In this document: in pieces, positions 1-8,004 of the stretch | How the letters are laid out: every line of letters starts with the position of its first letter | Numbering within the stretch: the stretch's first letter is position 1 | NCBI GenBank assembly: GCA_017848335.1 | Contig: JAGDAX010000169.1 | Coordinates: forward strand, 1-39,403 | Source of the DNA: Clostridia bacterium | GTDB lineage: Bacteria; Bacillota; Clostridia; UBA1212 | Length of the DNA: 39,403 nucleotides | Direction of reading: 5' to 3' | Translations under genes and position numbers: made by a program | Notes under the pieces: model-generated | What the model was told of the DNA's origin: nothing | What the model saw: the letters and a program-made list of their open reading frames with translations, nothing else | The model's database searches: none

Positions 1-100
1 AATAGGTCTTGCCAACCTGACGCGCGCCCTGCAGGATAAGCGGTTTCCGGTTCGCACATGTTCTCCATTCTTCCAGATACCCACTGATTTTGCGGTACAT
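1..100 (-). CDS. AAA ATPase, DUF4143-type, N-terminal fragment cut by window edge
   Basis: Only the first 33 codons are in the window. Read on the minus strand from the ATG at 98-100, the protein starts MYRKISGYLEEW and reaches a P-loop, GARQVGKT, near residues 25-32. The pattern of a short start, then L-x-x-W, then KPLILQGARQVGKT, is typical of the bacterial ATPases whose C-terminal half is DUF4143. They are often accessory genes and their cellular role is poorly known. An AGGTG ribosome binding site lies just upstream (about 107-111), and a near-consensus promoter lies at 130-158. The C-terminal half cannot be seen, so the assignment to this exact ATPase family rests on the N-terminus alone. 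Confidence 0.72.
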   Translation of the reverse strand, partial: MYRKISGYLEEWRTCANRKPLILQGARQVGKTY

Positions 101-129
101 AATAACACCTCACTTGTTTATTCAGCAGT

Positions 130-158
130 ATTATACCATACTTTCGTGTTAAAGTCAA
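130..158 (-). promoter_or_regulatory. sigma-A-type promoter for the AAA ATPase
   Basis: On the minus strand the -35 box TTGACT (153-158) and the -10 box TATAAT (130-135) are separated by exactly 17 bp. The promoter points at the ATPase start 30 bp downstream. Confidence 0.8.
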
Positions 159-278
159 TGGGTTTTGACGAAAAAACTGCATCAAACTGCACGAATAATT
201 TTGAGAATGCCGCACTATTTGGCATCAATGCCGCCTTGATTCATATAGAGTATAATTGACGCTGAAATTGAGGAAAAA

Positions 279-809
279 TTGCGAAGCGAACCAAAGCATC
301 AGAGCGATCTGCCCCCGATTGCGTTTTCGGACAAATACTACAATATGAGCGATACCGACATGACCAAGCTTCTGTTCCGGACCGTGAATGCCGAAAAGAT
401 CAAGAAGGTTTTTATCGGACAATGCTCTGCGGACGTTTCGGCACTGACTTCTATTAAGGATGACGACCAGTTGCACGGACTTGCGTCAGGAGTTTTCAAG
501 ACAATGGTGCTTTCCAAAGCCGAAAACAAAAGTATTTATGCGCTTGCGGAATACGGTATGGAACAGTTCTGGGACGACCTGACCAACGAGGGGTGTACTT
601 ACGAGGGTATGTTCCGGCAGTGGTTTGTCAGTGACGTACGCCCGATCGACGTGATGATGACGATCAACCGTATGCGTGGGTTTGAATTTTCGTTAAAAAT
701 AGAGACATTATTTGATTTTGTATCCGAAAAAGCGAACTGCTATCCAAACGGTCTATGGATTCCCCGCATTTCAGCTGATACAATGTGTTCAACAGGCGGC
801 GCCGTCTGA
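279..809 (+). CDS. unrecognised protein, possible gene remnant
   Basis: I do not recognise this 176-residue reading frame. The frame is open from 249. The best start is the TTG at 279, which has AGG at 271-273 and so only weak initiation signals. An ATG at 345 has no ribosome binding site. Residues about 10-130 look like a real soluble, acidic protein (for example SDTDMTKLLF and GMEQFWDDL). The last 40 or so residues have atypical composition and may be out-of-frame sequence after an old frameshift or fusion. The stop lies 20 bp before the ATG of the next gene, so coupling to the XRE regulator is possible. It could be a degraded accessory gene. No function is proposed. Confidence 0.4.
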   Translation: MRSEPKHQSDLPPIAFSDKYYNMSDTDMTKLLFRTVNAEKIKKVFIGQCSADVSALTSIKDDDQLHGLASGVFKTMVLSKAENKSIYALAEYGMEQFWDDLTNEGCTYEGMFRQWFVSDVRPIDVMMTINRMRGFEFSLKIETLFDFVSEKANCYPNGLWIPRISADTMCSTGGAV

Positions 810-829
810 ATAAAAAGGAGGTACGATCA

Positions 830-1636
830 ATGTACACGATTGGCGATAAAATCGCAGAATTAAGAAAAAACAGAAAAATGACGCAGGAGGAACTTGCAAA
901 TATCGTAGGTGTTTCGGCTCAATCGGTTTCCAAATGGGAAAACAGCCAGACGATGCCGGATATTATGCTTCTTCCTACGATTGCAAGCGCACTTGACGTT
1001 ACGGTAAACGATTTGTTTTCTATAGTATCAAACGCAGATCACTATGAAAGCGTCCACCCGGACAAAACACCGGAATACGCGCACAAAGAACTTTTCAAGG
1101 CGCTTCAACAAGGACTATGCGATACCGAATCCGTTTCAAAAGAAGAGATTTTCAAAACATTGGACAGATTGCGCGACGGAGAATACGGTCAATCCGGGCT
1201 TGTTTCTTACGAGAACGGCGAGATAAACGGCGCTGTGTACGTAAACAAAAACATTGCTCTGAGTCTTGTTAAATCGAAAGCAGACGCTGTTTCACTTTTC
1301 GACAACGAAAAGACCGCTGGGGCGTTATTGCTCCTCTCCGATTCAAACGTACGAAAACTGTTAAAATATATGCTGACAAACGGTAATGCAACAGTGACCG
1401 CCGCAGTCGCGGCAAACAAATGCAGGATCGAGGTCAACGAAGCGGAAATCGCATTTAATAAATTCGCGTCGTTGGGGCTTGTGAGCATTCAGCAAGTTGA
1501 CACTGGTGAAGATAGTCCGCTTGGAGTTTATCATTTGATTAAGGAATACAAGGTGTATATGGCGGTCTATCCTTTATTTGAACTTGCAAGAATTATTGTT
1601 GACTGGCACGAGGGATGGATAGGCTTTAGATGTTAA
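830..1636 (+). CDS. XRE-family helix-turn-helix regulator with a C-terminal sensor-like region
   Basis: This 268-residue protein starts at the ATG at 830, which has a strong AAAGGAGG site at 815-821. The longer frame from 785 has no such signal. Residues about 5-60 form a Cro/C1-type helix-turn-helix (IAELRKNRKMTQEELA, then VSAQSVSKWE), which binds operator DNA as a dimer. Residues 65-268 hold no family that I recognise. They contain a helix-rich stretch around 175-230 that could be a second winged-helix-like unit, and they end in a Trp-rich tail. This architecture, an XRE head with a long unknown C-terminal part, is common in Clostridia and usually regulates adjacent genes. Here those would be the unknown ORF upstream or the ATPase. 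No transmembrane segment is visible. Confidence 0.8.
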   Translation: MYTIGDKIAELRKNRKMTQEELANIVGVSAQSVSKWENSQTMPDIMLLPTIASALDVTVNDLFSIVSNADHYESVHPDKTPEYAHKELFKALQQGLCDTESVSKEEIFKTLDRLRDGEYGQSGLVSYENGEINGAVYVNKNIALSLVKSKADAVSLFDNEKTAGALLLLSDSNVRKLLKYMLTNGNATVTAAVAANKCRIEVNEAEIAFNKFASLGLVSIQQVDTGEDSPLGVYHLIKEYKVYMAVYPLFELARIIVDWHEGWIGFRC

Positions 1637-1641
1637 ATGTA

Positions 1642-1674
1642 TTTTTGCCGCCGGAGAAATTCGGCGGCAAAAAA
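1642..1674. other. inverted repeat between convergent genes
   Basis: The sequence at 1642-1653 (TTTTTGCCGCCG) pairs with 1662-1673 around an 8-nt loop. The stem includes a GC core flanked by T:A pairs. It lies between the convergent regulator and hydrolase genes and probably helps end transcription. It lacks the free T-tract after the stem that a standard intrinsic terminator needs on either strand. Confidence 0.45.
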
Positions 1675-1719
1675 ATGTGGACAAATTCCGGTTTGTTTGA
1701 TAGTTAAGAGGGACAAACA

Positions 1720-2778
1720 TCATACCGTATCAAAGATGCATTTTAAGCCAACCGGCATAGTACCATTTAGCAGCAACTCCGAAAAGTTCAAATCATGGTC
1801 ATGATTTTCAAATATGTTGACATATAGGTTCGTTTTTCCGATATTGTCAAAAACCTCTCTGATATCGTAAGCATATTGAACAGGACAGCTCGTATCATCC
1901 CTGCCATGAAAAATGTAAATTGGTAAATCCAACTGTGGTAACACTTTTTTTGTAGGTTCCAAAGAAAAATGTTCATTGAACCAACCTGCTGTAAGCTTGA
2001 TTATAGGATTAATATAGTTTGTTTTCAACCATTCATCGTCATACCTGGAAATTGCATCAAGAAGTTCGTCGAGATATGGTTTTTGAAGCGATGCAAGATC
2101 AGATACATCAATTCGTCCGTCTGAATTAAAGTCAAAGTTTTCAAAAGAACGTCCATTGAACAATGCTTTGACTTTTTCATCTGCGGTTTCATAATCTTCT
2201 TTTGAAATATATCCTTTATTGCTTTTATCAAAGTGTTTTCTTAAATTGATGAAAGAAGAATTTCCGCTCAATTGCCATATTAAATTATCTTTCAAATTCT
2301 CATTACAATATCCCGCAAGTAACAGCGCATCGACTCTAACGTTTTTGCGTAAAGCGACGAGCGGTGCAATAATTGTGCCTTCACTCCAACCCAGTAAGTG
2401 TATTTTCGCATTTCTAAGTTCTGGCAAATCTGTTAAAAAGCGGATGATGGATTCAATATCTTTGACAGAATTCATCGGTTTATACTTTTTATACTCATTT
2501 TCATCAACAGAAACAAATAACGGTTCAGTATCACCTAAATCAATACCGCGTGTATTATAAGTGCAATATGCTATATTTTTGGAAGCAAATTCATCTCTAA
2601 AAAAGTCGTGATAATTAAAGAAACCGCCGTTAGGATTTTTACGCTTATTGTCGTATGTGTTTTGACCTGAGCCATTGACGTAAATGACAAGCTTTTCAAC
2701 CGGTATATTATCCGGATACGAATATCTAATTTTAATTTCGCTTTTGTCATAAAGGAGTATTTTCTTCACTTTGTCCAT
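1720..2778 (-). CDS. alpha/beta hydrolase with inserted EF-hand/dockerin-like calcium loops
   Basis: This 352-residue protein is a serine hydrolase of the alpha/beta fold. The nucleophile elbow is GWSEG with Ser132. The likely acid is Asp294 or Asp295 in HGRDDTS, and the likely base is His326 or His328 in ENHDHD. The oxyanion region is VNGSGQN near residue 35. Between the elbow and the acid, in the lid position, are two calcium-loop motifs: DKSNKGYISKED (184-195) and DFNSDGRIDVSD (216-227). The second fits the EF-hand/dockerin pattern D-x-N-x-D-G-x-I-x-x-x-D closely. No signal peptide is visible, so it is probably cytoplasmic. The start is the ATG at 2778, with GGAG 9 nt upstream, rather than the TTG at 2799. 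The gene is visibly richer in A+T than the core genes, which suggests transfer. The substrate is unknown; esterase or peptidase activity are both possible. Confidence 0.8.
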   Translation of the reverse strand: MDKVKKILLYDKSEIKIRYSYPDNIPVEKLVIYVNGSGQNTYDNKRKNPNGGFFNYHDFFRDEFASKNIAYCTYNTRGIDLGDTEPLFVSVDENEYKKYKPMNSVKDIESIIRFLTDLPELRNAKIHLLGWSEGTIIAPLVALRKNVRVDALLLAGYCNENLKDNLIWQLSGNSSFINLRKHFDKSNKGYISKEDYETADEKVKALFNGRSFENFDFNSDGRIDVSDLASLQKPYLDELLDAISRYDDEWLKTNYINPIIKLTAGWFNEHFSLEPTKKVLPQLDLPIYIFHGRDDTSCPVQYAYDIREVFDNIGKTNLYVNIFENHDHDLNFSELLLNGTMPVGLKCIFDTV

Positions 2779-2840
2779 AACAATAATCTCCGATAACAAT
2801 ACGCGCCTAAATATCCGATTTATACTAGCTTTCCTTTAGG

Positions 2841-2872
2841 AAAAACCGCCCCGGAATCGATCCCAGAGCGGT
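2841..2872 (-). terminator. intrinsic terminator of tRNA-Ser
   Basis: On the minus strand a 12-bp stem with a TCGA loop (2845-2872) is followed directly by a run of T (2841-2845). It starts 4 nt after the CCA end of the tRNA. Confidence 0.85.
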
Positions 2873-2876
2873 GTTC

Positions 2877-2965
2877 TGGCGGAAGCGGTGGGATTCGAAC
2901 CCACGATACGTTGCCGTATACCTGATTTCGAGTCAGGGCCGTTATGACCACTTCGATACGCTTCC
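2877..2965 (-). tRNA. tRNA-Ser with anticodon CGA
   Basis: Read on the minus strand, the 7-bp acceptor stem GGAAGCG/CGCTTCC is complete. The discriminator base is G and an encoded CCA lies at 2877-2879. The anticodon loop CTCGAAA gives anticodon CGA, which reads the serine codon UCG. A long variable arm (TATACGGCAACGTATC region) marks it as a class II tRNA, as expected for serine. The T arm contains GGTTCGAATCC. The 3' end faces the AT-rich accessory genes at 1-2778, so the gene could be an integration site. Confidence 0.95.
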
Positions 2966-3230
2966 ATATGCATTTATGTGCGAACTTTGATAGGCAGCTG
3001 TAAGGCGTCTTTTCTTTTTCCTGCAAGCCAAAGCCGCGAAAACCGCAGGAAAACGGAGCTTTTGCGAGAAAACCGGAGCTTTCGCGCTGTACCGAGTGAC
3101 GAAACCGAGCCGCTTTCGAGTCAGCCCCGTTATGACCACTTCGATACCTCTCCGTATTTAATTTGGGCGAACTTTGACAGGCGGCTGTAAGACGCCTGTT
3201 CTGATTCCGCAAGTAAAGATCGCGAAAACC
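2926..3230. repeat. diverged tandem duplication of the tRNA-Ser 5' half and its upstream DNA
   Basis: The segment 2926-3044 (second half of the anticodon stem, D arm, acceptor 5' strand, and about 80 bp upstream of the tRNA) is repeated at 3114-3230. The two copies are 188 bp apart. Shared stretches include CGTTATGACCACTTCGATAC, GCGAACTTTGA and CGCGAAAACC, with scattered substitutions and a few one-base shifts. Confidence 0.85.
3114..3153 (-). pseudogene. truncated tRNA-Ser fragment (5' half)
   Basis: On the minus strand this copy retains an acceptor-like GGAGAGG, the D arm and the anticodon loop CTCGAAA. The downstream strand no longer pairs properly, and no T arm or acceptor 3' strand follows. 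It is a relic of the duplication at 2926-3230, not a functional tRNA. Confidence 0.8.
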
Positions 3231-3562
3231 TGCGTCAAACTGATATTTGCGCGATAACGCGGCCTTTTTGAGGCTTCAAAAGTTTAGCAATAAATTGAGC
3301 TTTTGTCAACAACGAACTTTTGCCGCTGCGGTACCGCGGCACCGGGTCAAAGCGCAGGCAAAATCAGGTGTGGGTCGAAGGCGACGCTGATTAAATTGTT
3401 GGGACAGGAATAAGTATAAGTGTATACGGCAAGCTCGAGCGCAGGGACGAATGCCGGTCAAAGCATTTCGACGGCACGGGAATTGAGCGGGAATCGTCTT
3501 GAAACGGCAGCCTCACCACTGCGAAACCGAAACGAAGCCGCTGAAAACGACGCCTAAATAAG

Positions 3563-3591
3563 TGGACTTTTGACTTGTTATTTTGTATAAT
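3563..3591 (+). promoter_or_regulatory. promoter for the Eis-like acetyltransferase
   Basis: A TGGACT -35 box (3563-3568), a 17-bp spacer and a perfect TATAAT (3586-3591) lie 35 bp before the start codon at 3626. Confidence 0.65.
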
Positions 3592-3625
3592 CAAAATATG
3601 AATTGTGCGTAAGCGGAGTGAATTC

Positions 3626-4870
3626 ATGGAAAGTTTTATTACACAGCGAAAAGGTGAAAACAGTATAACGATCAAGGCGAAAAATGACTCGGGTGAATTC
3701 GTATCGACCGGGGATTTTCGCGTTGAGAAGGTCCGGTTCTGCTCACGTTACGTCGATATGCTGCTTTGCTGCGGTATTGAGACGAAGCCTTATGCCAGAC
3801 GCAAAGGACTTGTGGGCAGGATGCTTTCAATGGGCGAGGCATTCGGACGTTCGCGCGGCGCTGTGTTTTCCGTTCTGCACCCTTTTTCATTCTCGTTTTA
3901 CAGAAAATACGGATATGAACGCGTCAGCGATACCCTCATTATTTCATTCCCGATAAGAGCGCTCGATTTTGTTCCTTACTGCAATGATCTGAGGCCGCTG
4001 ACGGCTGAGATGGTGCCTCGTTTCCGCGAATATTACGACAGCTTCAACGAAAAAAGGAATCTTATGTTCGGGCTGCCGGAGGATTATAAGGCGCCGGGCA
4101 ATATGTACGTTTTGACGGACGGCGGGGAAATACGGGGGCACGTTCTTGTAGACAATCCCAAAACCTTTGACGGGGTCAATAAAATGAACGGCGACGGTCT
4201 GACCGTTCGCGAGATGGGCTTTGCGGATCCCAGGAGTCTCGGGCGCATTCTCGGGTTTTTGAGAATGTTTGAATCAGAGCAGCCAAGGGTTATTATTAAG
4301 GACGCGGGGCCTTTGCCGGAGGTCGATACGTACCTCAAGCATTATATGGATACGTCCTACGTTTTGAGGCCCGACATAATGGCAAAGGTGCTGGACTCGG
4401 AGAAGGCGCTGCGGCTGGTTCGATATCGCAAAGCCTCGGGAAACCTTAATGCTTTGGGAAACCTTAACGTCTCGGGAAACCTAAACGCTTCGGGAAACCT
4501 TAACGTCTCGGGAAACCTAAACGCTTCGGGAACCCCTGACGCTTCGGGGGCAAAATGCGATTCGGGGACATTCACGGTCAGGATAAATTCCGCGGAGCCC
4601 GAGGTCGGCGGAACGTTTCAGATAATTCCGGACGCCGACAGCCCTGCTGTGACCCGGCTCTGCAAAGCGGACGAAGCGCACGGTGCGGACGGGACGGCGA
4701 ACCACGATATTGAGGTATCTGCGCAGGCATTGTCGCGTCTTGTTTTCGGATGCGACAGCTACACAGCGGAGACGGCGGCATATCTTCCCGGCGTTGTGTT
4801 AAGCGAGACCTCGCAGAAGGTGCTTGACGCGTTCCCAAAGCAGATCAACGGCAATTTTTACCATTTTTGA
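3626..4870 (+). CDS. Eis-like GNAT N-acetyltransferase with SCP2-like C-terminal domain
   Basis: This 414-residue protein matches the Eis-type layout of two GNAT halves followed by a sterol-carrier-like domain. The acetyl-CoA loop is YARRKGLVGRM, near residues 56-66, and the following YRKYGYERV is the usual GNAT beta-strand end. Residues 330-410 (FTVRINSAEPEVGGTF, then LSRLVFGCDS) fit the SCP2-like part. The protein ends in Phe. In mycobacterial Eis the C-terminal Phe carboxylate takes part in catalysis, so the matching end is suggestive. A hexapeptide linker (G-N-L-N-A/V-S repeats, residues about 271-309) separates the two parts and is encoded by an 18-bp tandem repeat. The start is the ATG at 3626, with GGAG at 3614-3617. 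The acceptor amine (an antibiotic, peptide or metabolite) cannot be told. Confidence 0.82.
   Translation: MESFITQRKGENSITIKAKNDSGEFVSTGDFRVEKVRFCSRYVDMLLCCGIETKPYARRKGLVGRMLSMGEAFGRSRGAVFSVLHPFSFSFYRKYGYERVSDTLIISFPIRALDFVPYCNDLRPLTAEMVPRFREYYDSFNEKRNLMFGLPEDYKAPGNMYVLTDGGEIRGHVLVDNPKTFDGVNKMNGDGLTVREMGFADPRSLGRILGFLRMFESEQPRVIIKDAGPLPEVDTYLKHYMDTSYVLRPDIMAKVLDSEKALRLVRYRKASGNLNALGNLNVSGNLNASGNLNVSGNLNASGTPDASGAKCDSGTFTVRINSAEPEVGGTFQIIPDADSPAVTRLCKADEAHGADGTANHDIEVSAQALSRLVFGCDSYTAETAAYLPGVVLSETSQKVLDAFPKQINGNFYHF
4436..4549 (+). repeat. intragenic 18-bp tandem repeat in the acetyltransferase gene
   Basis: Unit starts (TCGGGAAACC-type) fall exactly at 4436, 4454, 4472, 4490, 4508, 4526 and 4544. 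The encoded residues alternate Ala and Val, showing a 36-bp dimer that was itself duplicated. The period is a multiple of three, so the reading frame is kept. Confidence 0.95.
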
Positions 4871-4926
4871 AGATGCAAGCAACAGACACGGCTGCCACGC
4901 CGTGCACATACGGAGACCGCTGAAAC

Positions 4927-7900
4927 ATGGATATATTTGACAAGCTTAATGACAAACAGCGCGAAGCTGTTATGGCGACGGAAGGGTACGTGCGCGTCAT
5001 CGCGGGCGCCGGCAGCGGCAAGACCAAGCTTCTGGTGAGCCGTTACGCATACCTTGTCACGGAGTACGGTATTGACCCCGCCAATATTCTCTGCGTCACG
5101 TTTACAAATAAAGCGGCAGGGGAGATGAAGCGACGCATCAGGGCCCTGATCGGGCCTGAGTACGATACTACGCTGATCTGCACTTTTCACGGCTTTTGCG
5201 CCAGGCTGCTGCGGGAGAATCCTGAGAAGATATTCTTCAGCAAGGGCTTCCAGATAATCGACCAGTCGCAGCAGAAGCAGATCATGGAGGAGATCTACCA
5301 GAAGCACGAGCTGAAGCTGGATCACGCCAGCTTTGAGATGATGCTCAAGAAGCTTGGCGCGTTCAAGTTCACGCCGGAGTACGTGCCCCGGTTCATCAGT
5401 TCCGACACCGTCCCCATTATGAGGGATATCTTGAATTTTGACGACGTTCTGATGGAGGAATTCCTGCAGCGGCAGAAGGCTATTTATGCGCTGGATTTTG
5501 ACGACCTGATGAACTTCGCGATTTACCTGCTGGAAAATGACGCCGAGATCCGCGAGAAATGGCAGACGCGCCTTAATTACATTCAGGTGGATGAATTTCA
5601 GGACAGCTCACGCTGCGAGATGCAGCTCATAAACCTCCTTTCGGACAGGTACAAAAATCTGATGATCGTGGGCGACCCTGACCAGAATATTTACGAGTGG
5701 CGCGGGTCGGAGATTGCTCTTCTCGTGGATTTCGACAAGACGCACGTGCCAACCACGACCATCCTTTTGACGCAGAATTACCGCTCGACGCCGCAGATCC
5801 TGAAGTGCGCAAATAATCTTATCGAGAAGAACGAGCTTCGCATAAAAAAAGACCTTTTTACCAACGCGAAGCCTGGCGCCGACGTCATTCATTATCACTC
5901 AAAGAGCGACGAGCTCGAGACGGACAAAATGGTGGAGACCATTAAAAAACTCACTAAAAAGGAGGGCTTCAGTTACTCGGACTGTGCGGTTCTGTACAGA
6001 TCCGGCTTTCTCTCGCGCATTATCGAGAAGAAGCTCACGGAGTCAAACGTTCCGTACGAGATTTTCGGAGGCGTCAGGTTCTTTCAGCGCATGGAGATCG
6101 TGGACTTGGTGTCGTATCTCAGGCTTGTAGAGTACGGCGACGACATTTCCTTCAGGCGCGTTGTAAACAGACCGGCAAGGCGTTTCGGCAGGGCGAGAAT
6201 GGCCTTCCTGGAGGAGTCCCGCGAGAATTATTCCGCAAGCTGCGAGGGCAGCAGCGAGATCACGCTTTACGAGATGCTGAAGCTTTGCATGGACAGCAAG
6301 GTCATCAGGTCAAGCGGCGTTCTGCCGTTCATCAACGCGATCGATTCCATCAGGAAGGACGTGCCGGACCTTCGCATTTCCGAGATCGTAAACCGCGTAT
6401 GCGTTGATACCGGCTATGAGAAATATATCAGAGAGCTGGGCGACGAGGAGAGGCTGGAAAACCTGGCTGAATTTAAGCGTATTGCGAGCGAGTTTGAGTC
6501 CGGCTTCGGCGAGAATATATCCCTGCGCACCTTCCTGCAGCAGGTGGCTCTACAGTCGGGCGAGGACAGGGACCAGCCCCGCGACGCCGTGAAGCTTATG
6601 ACGATCCACGCGTCCAAAGGCCTGGAGTTTCCGGTGGTTTTCATTGTCGGGCTCTCGGAAAGCATTTTCCCGTCCTCCAAGACGATCGAGGAGCGCAAAA
6701 AGCTGGGCCTCGAGGAGGAGCGGCGGCTTTGCTACGTGGCGATTACGCGCGCCATGAAGCGGCTGTTTCTTATGGATTCGGAGGGCTTTACCGAGAAGGG
6801 GTCGAAAAAGCTGCCTTCAAGGTTCCTTGAGGAGATCGGCACCGACAATTACGTCCGCGTCGGCAAGATTCCGCAGGAGCTTCTGCTGGCCGCCAAGGGG
6901 CAGACGATGCGTTCCGACAAGGCAGCCGCCGGGGATTTCGCTTTTAAGATCGGGGACGAGGTCAATCACCACGTTTTCGGCAGGGGAGTGGTGGAGGCTC
7001 TGGACACGAAGCGGGGCAGCTATATCATTAAGTTCGACAGGCTTCCCATGACGCGCAATATTTCGGGGGCGTATTTTCAGAGCGAGCACAGGCTCCCGGA
7101 GGATGCCGGAAATTCTGAGAGTCCCGCGAATGCCGGGAATGACGTGAGCACCGCAAGTCCCGTGGATCCGGCAGAGGGAGGCCGTGATGCTTCCTGCGAA
7201 ATTGATCCTGCAGGACTTCATTCCGGAGCTCCGGATCATTCCGAAAAGAAGCCCGCCGCGATATATGATTACCTTTTGGAGGATGAGGACGGTTTGCCTG
7301 ATGCCGGCAAGCCCGGCGGCACTCCCTTTTTGACGCCTCCTTTTTCGCCTCCTTTGTCACCTCCTTCGAATTCTTCTTTGGGGCAACTCCGGGGAATGCC
7401 TGATTTTACGCCGACTGTTGCGGTTCCGCCCGTTCAGGGTCAGCCTTCCGCGAAGGCCTCGAAAGCGTCGCAGATTGCCGCGCCCGGGCCTGAAGCAAAT
7501 CAGGGCAGGGTCGTTTCGCCTGAGCTTCAAAAGCAGCTTGAAGAGTCCGACAATCTATGGAAAAGGGATGACGTTCCCCATACCGGCTGGGTGTGCACAG
7601 GTATTTCTGACCTTGGAGAGCCTGCCGCCGTTTGCCAGATGTGCGGGTATCAGATAATCAGATACGTTCATCACATGCAACATCCGGACTTCAGGCCGCT
7701 TAACGTGGGCTGTCACTGCGCAGGTAAAATGGAGGGCGATCCCGAGGCCGCCCAAAAGAGGGAACAGGATTTCAAAAACAGGCAGCAGCGCCTCGACAAT
7801 TTCATGAACCGCAAATGGAAGCAGTCGCGGAACGGGAACGATTACCTTAAAATCAAGGATCATTTGATCGTGCTTTACAAGGTCAGCGGCCTCGAGAAGT

Positions 7901-8004
7901 ACAAGTATTCTCTTGACGGTGTTTTCTGCGCGGGCTACTTTAATGCGCGCGAGGATGCGGTCAGAGCTGCCTTCGAGGCTCTCGAAAAGATACCCGGCAG
8001 CTGA
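4927..8004 (+). CDS. UvrD/PcrA-family superfamily 1 DNA helicase with C-terminal cysteine domain fusion
   Basis: This 1025-residue ATP-dependent 3'-5' DNA helicase carries all SF1A motifs: Walker A AGAGSGKT (26-33), VDEFQDS (221-227), GDPDQNIYEWRG, QNYRST, TIHASKGLEF (559-568) and EERRLCYVAITRA. A Tudor-like segment typical of PcrA C-termini (IGDEVNHHVFGRGVV) starts near residue 675. Residues about 720-870 are low-complexity and rich in Pro, Ala and Ser. Residues 875-1025 form an extra domain with GWVCTG, CQMCGYQIIRYVHHM and VGCHCAGKM, whose Cys and His could bind zinc, followed by a basic helical stretch and a small terminal fold. PcrA usually ends near residue 730-750, so this tail is an addition. 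The role is presumably repair or replication restart. GGAG lies about 11 nt before the ATG, and the gene follows the acetyltransferase by 56 bp. The stop codon lies inside the first unit of a tandem repeat. Confidence 0.93.
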   Translation: MDIFDKLNDKQREAVMATEGYVRVIAGAGSGKTKLLVSRYAYLVTEYGIDPANILCVTFTNKAAGEMKRRIRALIGPEYDTTLICTFHGFCARLLRENPEKIFFSKGFQIIDQSQQKQIMEEIYQKHELKLDHASFEMMLKKLGAFKFTPEYVPRFISSDTVPIMRDILNFDDVLMEEFLQRQKAIYALDFDDLMNFAIYLLENDAEIREKWQTRLNYIQVDEFQDSSRCEMQLINLLSDRYKNLMIVGDPDQNIYEWRGSEIALLVDFDKTHVPTTTILLTQNYRSTPQILKCANNLIEKNELRIKKDLFTNAKPGADVIHYHSKSDELETDKMVETIKKLTKKEGFSYSDCAVLYRSGFLSRIIEKKLTESNVPYEIFGGVRFFQRMEIVDLVSYLRLVEYGDDISFRRVVNRPARRFGRARMAFLEESRENYSASCEGSSEITLYEMLKLCMDSKVIRSSGVLPFINAIDSIRKDVPDLRISEIVNRVCVDTGYEKYIRELGDEERLENLAEFKRIASEFESGFGENISLRTFLQQVALQSGEDRDQPRDAVKLMTIHASKGLEFPVVFIVGLSESIFPSSKTIEERKKLGLEEERRLCYVAITRAMKRLFLMDSEGFTEKGSKKLPSRFLEEIGTDNYVRVGKIPQELLLAAKGQTMRSDKAAAGDFAFKIGDEVNHHVFGRGVVEALDTKRGSYIIKFDRLPMTRNISGAYFQSEHRLPEDAGNSESPANAGNDVSTASPVDPAEGGRDASCEIDPAGLHSGAPDHSEKKPAAIYDYLLEDEDGLPDAGKPGGTPFLTPPFSPPLSPPSNSSLGQLRGMPDFTPTVAVPPVQGQPSAKASKASQIAAPGPEANQGRVVSPELQKQLEESDNLWKRDDVPHTGWVCTGISDLGEPAAVCQMCGYQIIRYVHHMQHPDFRPLNVGCHCAGKMEGDPEAAQKREQDFKNRQQRLDNFMNRKWKQSRNGNDYLKIKDHLIVLYKVSGLEKYKYSLDGVFCAGYFNAREDAVRAAFEALEKIPGS

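Larger units (their letters stand above)
2966..3625. other. intergenic region with no protein gene
   Basis: Besides the tRNA duplication (to 3230) and the promoter at 3563-3591, I see no gene here. The stretch 3050-3090 carries a local direct repeat of AAAACGGAGCTTTTGCG-like sequence. The part 3231-3560 has no coding frame with a plausible start and no clear structure. Confidence 0.7.

Noticed and set aside
1642-1674. Standard intrinsic terminator after the XRE gene
   Set aside because: The T-run lies on the 5' side of the stem on both strands, so it was listed only as an inverted repeat.
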